A stretch of 40,141 nt of DNA from an uncultured bacterium (GTDB lineage: Bacteria; Cyanobacteriota; Vampirovibrionia; Gastranaerophilales; Gastranaerophilaceae), in the NCBI GenBank assembly GCA_900547155.1, contig URFH01000025.1:1-40141 (forward strand), written 5' to 3'. The notes under the pieces are model-generated. The model was not told the DNA's origin, did not search any database, and worked only from the letters and a program-made list of their open reading frames with translations. Below are positions 14,872-21,502 of this stretch, in pieces. Both the position numbers and the translations under genes were made by a program. Numbering within the stretch: the first letter of the stretch is position 1; each line of letters starts with the position of its first letter.

Positions 14872-16302
14872 TTAATAATAGAAATCAGGCGGCATTGCGG
14901 TATTTATATCACGCTGTGTCACTTCTACGTAATTTTTTGCCGCTTTGGAAGCAGTATTTTTCGGGGGAACCGGCAGTATGGAATCGCGAATCAATGGGCC
15001 GTTGAATTTTTGGTATTTTCTCAGCAAATATGCAAAATGAGGTTTCATGTCATCGGCAATTTCATCGGTTATTTCTTCGGAAAAGTATCGACGATAGACG
15101 GTCTGGCCGTATTTATTTTTATATTTTAATATTTTCCCCTCAAATGCAAGCTTCTTGATTTCAGCAATGAATTCTTCGCGGTTTTTTCTGGAATAACTGC
15201 TGACAAACAACTCCATAAGGTCTGATTCCATTTCCGTTTCCGCTGCGCTCTTTGAATTGGCCGCATAGCCGTTATTTTTGTTTATTTTGTAATCCAGAAA
15301 ATGCGCATTTTCATGTGCCATGGTGGAAAGCCGTTTTTCGTTGACCTTACCATCAAGATTAACGACGGGTTTTGTGAAAAATGCCTCGGTGTGCGCAAAC
15401 TCGCCAGCTGTTTTTTCGGGAATAAGGTTGGTTATATAGACATTTTTGGGAATTTCATCGCCCGATGCCCTTGTTATATTTATAAACTCCCGCAAATATT
15501 CAATATTTTCCGGGTCAAGATTGTTGTCCATGTGCACTTTTACGCCGGTTTCTTTGAATAAACTTTCTGCGGCGCGCTTATGGGCAGCTGATTGGGCACC
15601 AAAAAGGACATTATTTATAACATCATAATTCCTAGCCGATGATGAAGCCCTGCCTTGCATTTCAACAAAAAATTCATAAGGATATCTTATATTCTTTGTC
15701 GCACGGGCAAGGGAAATGAAAGCGTCCTGTCCGATTGGAGCAGAACCGGCAATAACATTTTTTAAAAAATTAACCATATCCGGGGTTACAGACGCCAAAT
15801 CCAGAGGGCGAATCTCTTTTTTCATCGGTTCGAGCGCAATCAGCACAAAGCCAAGCTCCTCAGAAGATTTTACAGAATTAAGAGCAAGGAGCTTTTCCAC
15901 AGGCCCGACTTTAGCGCCTAATCCGGAAAAGTCTATTTTTTCGAGCTGCCGGAGATTTTCACGAGTAAAAGCAGGCGAAGCCCCTGTATATTTCAGCGCC
16001 TCAAACCACTCCGCCGGCTTTATTCCTTTGTCGGAGAAAACACTGTTTATATTTTCAAAAACTTTATTGAGAATTTCTGGCCGGGTATCGCAATCGTTCA
16101 CAACTTTGCCAACAAGAGCAGAATCCAGCCCGTATTTTTCAAATTTTCCACAGAGCTCAGCTCTGGTCAATGGTTTATGTGCAGAAAAAGCCGCAATATC
16201 TTCGGGCATTTTCATTAATGAACTTTTTATGGAAAATTCTGCCTTTTTTAGGGGCAGTGCCTTGATAAAATTACTGATTGTTGTTGAGCTGGCTACTTTC
16301 AT
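14872..16302 (-). CDS. large protein with HExxH zincin motif, putative metallopeptidase
   Basis: A 476-residue protein that I cannot place in a named family. The C-terminal half has a zinc-peptidase motif, H330-E-N-A-H334, in the context RLSTMAHENAHFLDYKINKN; Glu331 would be the catalytic base. An acidic helix about 25-35 residues later (AETEMESDLMELF) may supply the third ligand. The N-terminal 300 residues are predicted helical, without repeats or a signal peptide, so it is cytosolic or exported by a non-Sec route. Start choice is uncertain: ATG at 16302 has little Shine-Dalgarno, and an in-frame TTG at 16329 would add 9 residues. It is the second gene after pcrA on this strand with a 65-bp gap containing a possible HLR1 half-conserved site (16349-16366). 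Protease activity is inferred from the motif only. Confidence 0.75.
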   Translation of the reverse strand: MKVASSTTISNFIKALPLKKAEFSIKSSLMKMPEDIAAFSAHKPLTRAELCGKFEKYGLDSALVGKVVNDCDTRPEILNKVFENINSVFSDKGIKPAEWFEALKYTGASPAFTRENLRQLEKIDFSGLGAKVGPVEKLLALNSVKSSEELGFVLIALEPMKKEIRPLDLASVTPDMVNFLKNVIAGSAPIGQDAFISLARATKNIRYPYEFFVEMQGRASSSARNYDVINNVLFGAQSAAHKRAAESLFKETGVKVHMDNNLDPENIEYLREFINITRASGDEIPKNVYITNLIPEKTAGEFAHTEAFFTKPVVNLDGKVNEKRLSTMAHENAHFLDYKINKNNGYAANSKSAAETEMESDLMELFVSSYSRKNREEFIAEIKKLAFEGKILKYKNKYGQTVYRRYFSEEITDEIADDMKPHFAYLLRKYQKFNGPLIRDSILPVPPKNTASKAAKNYVEVTQRDINTAMPPDFYY

Positions 16303-16348
16303 AACTGAATAATGTACCTGAACGCTCAAAATTGCGCAATACAGGAGA

Positions 16349-16366
16349 TTTGTTAAATAATGTAAC
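16349..16366 (-). promoter_or_regulatory. second HLR1-like site, before the HExxH gene
   Basis: On the minus strand GTTACATTATTTAACAAA matches the RpaB target HLR1 at all but one position (TTAACA instead of (G/T)TTACA in the second repeat). It lies between the pcrA stop and the HExxH gene start. In AT-rich DNA a match of this quality can arise by chance. Confidence 0.25.
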
Positions 16367-16367
16367 G

Positions 16368-18833
16368 CTAGAATTTTTTAAGGTTTGAATATGCGGCGTC
16401 AACAGCCTTTTTTCCCTGTTTTCCAAAATCGATAATGTACATAGTCGAAGAACCGATTTCTTTTATTTCTTCAATATGCCCGATTCCGAAGCGTTCATGG
16501 AAAATTCTGTCGCCTGTGGAAAAAGTTTTTCCGCCGGAAGCTGAAGAGCCGGAAGATTCGGCGAGTTCACGCTCTTTGCGGCGTTTTTCCTCAAGCATAC
16601 GCTTAATAGGGTTGTCCTCAAGCAGTTTTTTGACTTTTTCTTCGTCATTTGCTTTGTTTTGCGCGCTTTTAACAATAAAAGGCTCGCGTTTGTGCGTTAC
16701 AGCGGGTTTTACGACTTTGCTGATACTTTGTGTATTCTGGTAGGGTTTCGGGGCTACAAAACCTTTCCCGAACCCCGAAGACGGGCGCACATAGCCGGAT
16801 TGGTCGGTTTTAATTTTTTCAACAGCGCTTCTAAAGGTCGCAGTTGATTGGGTGGTTTCTTCACTTACATGGCGTTCGGTGAGATTATCCGGAATTTCCT
16901 GCAAAAAGCGGCTCGGGCTGTAATATCTTGTTTCGCCCCACATCTGGCGCCGTTTTGCGTAGGTAATCCACAATTTTTCCTCTGCTCTGGTGACGCCAAC
17001 GTACATCAGGCGGCGTTCTTCTTCCATTTCAGTGTTGGTATTTAAAGAACGGCTGTGCGGGAAAATGCCTTCTTCCAGTCCGGCAAGAAAAATATTCTTA
17101 AATTCAAGCCCTTTTGCCGCATGGAGCGTCATAAGCGTGACGGAATTGTCAATATCTGCCGTTGCGTCCAAATCGCTGACCAGAGCAACCTGCGCAAGGA
17201 ACTCGCCGAGCACATTTTCCGGTTCATCAGGCTGAAATTCCCTCGCAACGTTAATCAATTCCTGCAAATTCTCGATTCTTGACTGCGATTCTTCGGTATC
17301 TTCCTCTTTGAGCTCCCTCAAATACCCCGAATCCTCAATAACCGTCGCAATAAACTCCGGCAAAGGCAGCGCATTCTTCTTTTCGGCAAGCGAGGCGTAA
17401 AGGTTCACAAATTCTTTTAGTTTTGACTTCGCAGCGGCCTTAACCTCCTCGTATGAATCAATATCGCTCATCACTTCAAACAGCGAAAGGTTATTTTCGT
17501 CCGCAATTTTTTCGATATTTTGGACAGTCGTATTTCCAATTGAACGTTTTGGCACATTTATGATTCTTTTCAAGCTCTGCGAATCATGCGGGTTGTACAA
17601 AAGCTTCAAATAAGCAATTAAATCCTTGATTTCCTTACGGTCGTAGAATTTCAGCCCTCCGACCATTTTGTACGAAATTCCGTTGGCGATTAGCGCTTCT
17701 TCAATGGCTCTGGACTGGGAATTTGTCCTGTAAAGCACCGCAATATCGCTCAAACGGTCAGAAATATCAAGAATTTTGTTTGCAATGTAATTTGCTTCGT
17801 TTGCTTCGTCCTGAGCCTCGTAAATTACGATTTTTTCGCCTTTTCCTTTTGTGGAAAAGAGGTTTTTGCTTACGCGCTCGGTGTTATTGACGATTATTGC
17901 GTTTGCAGCGTCAAGAATCGTCGAAACCGAACGGTAATTTTGTTCAAGTTTGATAAGTTTGGTATTTTTGAAATCCACCTGAAAATTAAGGATAATTTTG
18001 TAATCCGCGCCGCGCCAGCTGTAAATCGACTGGTCAACATCGCCCACAACGCACAAACTTCTGTCCGAAAGCTCAGATTCTGCGCGATTATTGGCATAAA
18101 TTGATTTTATCAGCGTATACTGGCTTATGTTTGTGTCCTGAAACTCGTCTACAAGGATGTGAGTGAAGCGTTCGTGGTATTTTTGCCTTACTTCGTCGTT
18201 TGTGTTGAGCAAATTCACGGTTAAAAGCAGCATATCGTCGAAATCTATTGCGTTATTAGCAAGAAGCTGCTTTTCGTAATCCTCATAAATTTCAGAAATC
18301 TTTTGTGTGCGATAATCGCGCGCTCTGGTCGAAAATGTGTAAGCATCCTGCATTTTTGACTTGGCGTTGCTGATTGCGGCTTTTACAAGTTTGGGCTGAT
18401 AGACTTTTTCGTCGAGATTTTGTTTTTTTATTGCCCCTTTAATCAGCGCCATTGAATCATTTTCGTCGTAAATTACATAGTTGTTTGTCCAGACTTTTCC
18501 GTCGGGGCTTTTATAGTTTTCAATATCAAATCTCAAAATTCTGCCGCAAATACTGTGAAAAGTGCCGACCCACATCTTTTTTACGACCTCTTCGCCGAGC
18601 ATTTTGGAAAGACGCTCGCGCATTTCTTTAGCGGCCTTGTTTGTAAAGGTTACAGCGAGGATTTTGTAGGGGCTTACGCCGGACTTGACAAGATTAACGA
18701 TTCTGCTGGTCAAAACCTTTGTTTTTCCGCTCCCTGCGCCCGCAAGCACAAGGAGGCTTCCGTATTTTTCAACAACGGCTTCGCGTTGTTTTTCATTTAG
18801 CTGCTGTAAAAACTCTTCCATGCTCCCCAACAA
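16368..18833 (-). CDS. pcrA: UvrD/PcrA-family superfamily 1 DNA helicase
   Basis: An 821-residue 3'-5' DNA helicase for repair and for clearing proteins or RNA polymerase from DNA. It has all SF1A motifs: Q motif (LNEKQREAV), I (AGAGSGKTKVL), Ia (TFTNKAAKEM), II (LVDEFQDTN), III (VGDVDQSIYSWRGAD), IV (LEQNYRS), V (TLHAAKGLEF) and VI (RRLMYVGVTRAEEKL). The C-terminal 50 residues (GDRIFHERFGIGHIEEI...) form the Tudor-like domain by which PcrA/UvrD contact RNA polymerase; this favours PcrA over Rep. I prefer a TTG start at 18833 because AGGAA lies 5 bases before it; the ATG at 18821 has its purine-rich stretch too close. It is followed by the HExxH gene on the same strand and is divergent from the DprA-like gene. 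Confidence 0.95.
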   Translation of the reverse strand: MLGSMEEFLQQLNEKQREAVVEKYGSLLVLAGAGSGKTKVLTSRIVNLVKSGVSPYKILAVTFTNKAAKEMRERLSKMLGEEVVKKMWVGTFHSICGRILRFDIENYKSPDGKVWTNNYVIYDENDSMALIKGAIKKQNLDEKVYQPKLVKAAISNAKSKMQDAYTFSTRARDYRTQKISEIYEDYEKQLLANNAIDFDDMLLLTVNLLNTNDEVRQKYHERFTHILVDEFQDTNISQYTLIKSIYANNRAESELSDRSLCVVGDVDQSIYSWRGADYKIILNFQVDFKNTKLIKLEQNYRSVSTILDAANAIIVNNTERVSKNLFSTKGKGEKIVIYEAQDEANEANYIANKILDISDRLSDIAVLYRTNSQSRAIEEALIANGISYKMVGGLKFYDRKEIKDLIAYLKLLYNPHDSQSLKRIINVPKRSIGNTTVQNIEKIADENNLSLFEVMSDIDSYEEVKAAAKSKLKEFVNLYASLAEKKNALPLPEFIATVIEDSGYLRELKEEDTEESQSRIENLQELINVAREFQPDEPENVLGEFLAQVALVSDLDATADIDNSVTLMTLHAAKGLEFKNIFLAGLEEGIFPHSRSLNTNTEMEEERRLMYVGVTRAEEKLWITYAKRRQMWGETRYYSPSRFLQEIPDNLTERHVSEETTQSTATFRSAVEKIKTDQSGYVRPSSGFGKGFVAPKPYQNTQSISKVVKPAVTHKREPFIVKSAQNKANDEEKVKKLLEDNPIKRMLEEKRRKERELAESSGSSASGGKTFSTGDRIFHERFGIGHIEEIKEIGSSTMYIIDFGKQGKKAVDAAYSNLKKF

Positions 18834-18922
18834 ATTCCTAGTATTTTTAAAGAATATATGATATTATTATGATAATCAAAAAATTTTGTGAAGTAAAATA
18901 TTTAATTTAATAGGAAAAACGA

Positions 18923-19483
18923 ATGTCAGACGAGAAAGAAAAACAACCAACGATTATGGTTCCGGCAGATGATTTGGATACAGTTTCCGAGGAAGATGCA
19001 AACACAGTTGACCAGCTAGCTATGGAGCTTGCTACTATCAGGCAATCAGCTAAACGCATAGCCATCATAGGAAGCAGAAACCTGCCAATTACACATCAAC
19101 AGTTGATAGAAACCATTTCAGCGGCACTTGTTTCTCAGGGCAATACAATTATCACCTCCGGCGGCTCAAGCGGAACAAACGCAGCCGCAATCAGAGGCGC
19201 TATGAAGTCAAATCCTGACAAATTAAAGGTTATTTTGCCCCAGACTATCGGCCAACAGCCCTCTGACGTGCAGGATCAGCTCATCGGCGTTCCGAATATT
19301 ATTGAACATGCGGACAGAGCGATGATGACGCTCGCTGACGCAAGCAGAATTTGCAACAGAGAGATTATTGACGACTGCCAGCAGTTGATTTGCTTCCTTT
19401 CTCACACCTCAAACACGCTCCACAAGGCGATTGAGTACGCAAAAGAAAGCCACAAGGTTATTACTTCATTCTATTTAGACTAA
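18923..19483 (+). CDS. DprA/SMF-like Rossmann protein of cyanobacterial type
   Basis: A 186-residue protein with a DprA/LOG-like Rossmann domain (about 42-185): AIIGSRNLPITHQQLIETI, NTIITSGGSSGTNAAAIRGA, KVILPQTIGQQP, SRICNREIIDDCQQLICF. The SGGSSGTNAAA loop is the probable phosphate or nucleotide-binding site. Short stand-alone proteins like this are common in cyanobacteria, where they are labelled DNA recombination-mediator protein A. They lack the helical ends of true DprA and have no shown role in transformation. A nucleotide-binding or ssDNA-binding role is possible. The N-terminal 40 acidic residues look disordered. AGGAAAAACG precedes the ATG. A terminator at 19492-19519 ends the unit; the upstream neighbour pcrA is divergent. 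Confidence 0.8.
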   Translation: MSDEKEKQPTIMVPADDLDTVSEEDANTVDQLAMELATIRQSAKRIAIIGSRNLPITHQQLIETISAALVSQGNTIITSGGSSGTNAAAIRGAMKSNPDKLKVILPQTIGQQPSDVQDQLIGVPNIIEHADRAMMTLADASRICNREIIDDCQQLICFLSHTSNTLHKAIEYAKESHKVITSFYLD

Positions 19484-19491
19484 TAAATGAC

Positions 19492-19519
19492 AAAAAGGGC
19501 CGATGACGGCTCTTTTTTT
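19492..19519 (+). terminator. rho-independent terminator after the DprA-like gene
   Basis: GGGCCG / CGGCTC stem (19497-19502 with 19507-19512, one G-T pair) and ATGA loop, flanked by AAAAA and followed by TTTTTTTA. The ATG in the loop is in frame with the next gene but is not its start. Confidence 0.85.
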
Positions 19520-19550
19520 ATACGGACAGGCTTGTGGTAAGGTTAATATT

Positions 19551-20276
19551 ATGAACACGCTGAAAAACGACCTGCAAAAAACAGGAAAAATCTACAGAGA
19601 GCTGTTTTTAAAGGCTTCTCAGGCGATTGATGCGAAGCTTTATGCTTTAAAAAAGAATTCTTTATGCAATCACTGCACAAAAAACTGCGGAATCGACCCG
19701 GAGAATCTTGATTTGTTCACAAAACTTCCGCCTGAATGCGGCATGCGTTTCTGGCAGGAGGCGGCTAAAAATCTGCTTGAAGACGGGATTTCCAAAGACA
19801 TTCTGGAAAAAATTAACGAAATAAACGCAAAACGCAATGATTCTCATTGCTCAATGTGCGCTTCCTGCTGTAATCTTGCGAGTTCAGAGTTCAGTTACGA
19901 AGAATTAAAGCAAAAAGCCCAAAACGGCGACAAATTCGCCGCAGAATTCGTCAGCATTTTTCTCCCGTATGAATCTGCGGAAGAAGCGGCAAAAATTTAT
20001 CCCGATTACATCGCGCTGATAAAAGAACAGTTTCCGGAGGACAAGAAAATAAGCTTTTATCACTGCCCGAAGGTCGGTTCTGACAATCTTTGCACGGATT
20101 ATGAAAACCGGCCGCAGATTTGCAGGGATTTTCCCTCCAATCCGCTTGTTGTTTTCCCGCCCAAATGCTCGTATCGCAAATGGAAAGATGAGGTCGAAAT
20201 TACAGCACTGCTTTTGCACGCCATGGTTGAGATTGTCGGATTTTATAAAGAAAAGCTGAACGAGGCGCTGGGATAA
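19551..20276 (+). CDS. YkgJ-type cysteine cluster protein
   Basis: A 241-residue protein with the YkgJ/CxxCxxCC metal-binding cluster: CSMCASCCNLASS in the middle, YHCPKVGSDNLCTDYENRPQICRDFP further on, and CSYRKW near the end. An additional N-terminal pair CNHCTKNCG is specific to this protein. Family members are thought to bind Zn or an Fe-S cluster; the exact reaction is unknown. The start at 19551 (AAGG 8 bases before) is preferred over an in-frame ATG at 19503, which is inside the terminator loop of the previous gene. It is the last plus-strand gene before the two long hairpins and the convergent rpaB. Confidence 0.85.
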   Translation: MNTLKNDLQKTGKIYRELFLKASQAIDAKLYALKKNSLCNHCTKNCGIDPENLDLFTKLPPECGMRFWQEAAKNLLEDGISKDILEKINEINAKRNDSHCSMCASCCNLASSEFSYEELKQKAQNGDKFAAEFVSIFLPYESAEEAAKIYPDYIALIKEQFPEDKKISFYHCPKVGSDNLCTDYENRPQICRDFPSNPLVVFPPKCSYRKWKDEVEITALLLHAMVEIVGFYKEKLNEALG

Positions 20277-20300
20277 GATTTTTTTAGTTTTTACAGGGGC

Positions 20301-20386
20301 GAAAAGCGTAAAGAATAATATTTTTCAAAACCTAACGGGCTTCGCCGCTTTAACGGTTTTTAAAAACATTATTCTTTACGCTTTTC
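20301..20386. repeat. long imperfect palindrome 1 (32-bp arms)
   Basis: Inverted arms 20301-20332 and 20355-20386 match at 30 of 32 positions. The 22-nt loop contains GGGCTTCGCC. It is far longer than the terminators of this genome and lacks a following T run, so termination is not its obvious role. It resembles a REP or miniature-element hairpin. It lies between the convergent ykgJ-type gene and rpaB. Confidence 0.85.
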
Positions 20387-20405
20387 TTTGGATGTTGAGG
20401 GTTGA

Positions 20406-20482
20406 AAAAACATTGGAAATTTATTTTTCGTCGCCTATGAGCGCAGCGAATCGAGCTAGAAAAATAAATTCCCAATGTTTTT
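20406..20482. repeat. long imperfect palindrome 2 (24-bp arms)
   Basis: Arms 20406-20429 and 20459-20482 match at 23 of 24 positions with a 29-nt loop (GTCGCCTATGAGCGCAGCG plus ten more bases). It is 19 bases after palindrome 1 and unrelated to it in sequence. There is no coding potential in 20277-20529 beyond the two palindromes and the terminator at 20492-20521. Confidence 0.85.
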
Positions 20483-20491
20483 GATTTGAGT

Positions 20492-20521
20492 AAAAAAAGA
20501 CCCCGATTTGAGGCCTTTTTT
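20492..20521. terminator. bidirectional terminator between ykgJ-type gene and rpaB
   Basis: A7-G-A-CC (20492-20502) pairs with GG-C-C-T6 (20512-20521) with one A/C mismatch and a 9-nt loop. It has T runs on both strands, so it can serve both convergent genes. Confidence 0.7.
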
Positions 20522-20529
20522 GAAATTTT

Positions 20530-21276
20530 TTAAGAAATTCTCTGGAACATATATCCGATTCCGCGCGCCGTAAGAATCAATTCAGGATTTGCGGGGTCGG
20601 TTTCGAGTTTTGAACGCAATCTTGAAATATGAACGTCAACAACTCTTGTATCAATGCGATGATCCGGCGGATAAGCCCAAACATATTGAAGAATTTCGTT
20701 TCTTGAATAAGCCTGGCCAGAGTTATTTACAAGAAGCTCCAAGAGGCTGAATTCCATACCTGTAAGGCGGATTCTCTCATTTTTTCTGAAAACCTGTCTT
20801 CTTGCTGTATCGATTTTTATATTTCCGGTTGTGATAACATTTTTTGTAACTTTTCCGGTAGATGGAGCGATTTCTCTGTTTGTTGTTCTTCTTAAAATGG
20901 TTTTTACACGGGCTTCAAGCTCTTTCGGGCTGAAAGGTTTAACAACATAGTCATCAGCGCCGAGCTCAAGGCCGGTAATTCTTTCAGAAACATCGCCTAA
21001 CGCTGTAAGGATGATAATCGGAACATCCGAAGTTCTGCGGACTTCGCGGCAAACGCCGTAACCATCCATTTTCGGCATCATAACGTCCAAAATAATTAAA
21101 TCAGGATTTTCTTTATTAAACATAGCGACCGCTTCTTCGCCGTCAGCCGCTGTAACAACGTCATAGCCTATCATTCCGAGCCTTGTTTCAAGAATTCTTC
21201 TGATACTGGCTTCGTCGTCGGCTATCAAAATTTTTTGTTTTACTTCTTGTTCGGGAACTTCAGTGTTTGGGCTCAT
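20530..21276 (-). CDS. rpaB: RpaB/Ycf27-like OmpR-family response regulator
   Basis: A 248-residue response regulator closely resembling cyanobacterial RpaB. The receiver domain has D20/D21, phospho-acceptor D64 (LIILDVMMPKMDGYGVC) and Lys in VVKPFSP. The winged helix contains LTGMEFSLLELLVNNSGQ, VWAYPPDHRIDTRVVDVHI and LILTARGIGYMF. In photosynthetic cyanobacteria RpaB is essential and binds HLR1 elements of light- and redox-controlled genes, with kinase Hik33/NblS. Here no photosynthesis gene is present, so it must serve another stress input. It has no kinase neighbour and is monocistronic. AGGAATTG precedes the ATG. The region to thrS (21277-21502) is a shared divergent promoter region with no additional gene. 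Confidence 0.9.
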   Translation of the reverse strand: MSPNTEVPEQEVKQKILIADDEASIRRILETRLGMIGYDVVTAADGEEAVAMFNKENPDLIILDVMMPKMDGYGVCREVRRTSDVPIIILTALGDVSERITGLELGADDYVVKPFSPKELEARVKTILRRTTNREIAPSTGKVTKNVITTGNIKIDTARRQVFRKNERIRLTGMEFSLLELLVNNSGQAYSRNEILQYVWAYPPDHRIDTRVVDVHISRLRSKLETDPANPELILTARGIGYMFQRIS

Positions 21277-21396
21277 TTTTCAATTCCTGCTTTCTTTTCC
21301 GGTTGTCTAAAAAAAATTTGTAATGTCACTTCAAATTAGCTTAACAATATTACAAATTATTGATTTTTTTTAAATTATATTACAAGAATTTATAAA

Positions 21397-21425
21397 TTGC
21401 AATAGATTTTTAATGGTGTTATAAA
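21397..21425 (+). promoter_or_regulatory. thrS promoter
   Basis: TTGCAA (21397-21402), 17-bp spacer, TATAAA (21420-21425). The predicted start near 21432 gives a leader of about 70 nt. No T-box specifier hairpin or antiterminator sequence is visible in that leader. Confidence 0.55.
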
Positions 21426-21502
21426 GGTATTAAGGGCTAGGTCCCCCGTGCACATTCACAAGGTTGGTGATTGAGTACAGATAAGAAAGAAAGAGGAAAA
21501 AG

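Noticed and set aside
16435..17282. Several plus-strand open frames opposite pcrA
   Set aside because: They are antisense to conserved helicase motifs and lack ribosome-binding sites.
19503..19550. In-frame ATG upstream of the YkgJ-type gene
   Set aside because: It lies in the loop of the terminator of the previous gene, and a better Shine-Dalgarno precedes the ATG at 19551.
21426..21502. T-box leader before thrS (and likewise glyS)
   Set aside because: The leaders are too short and carry no T-box sequence or antiterminator.
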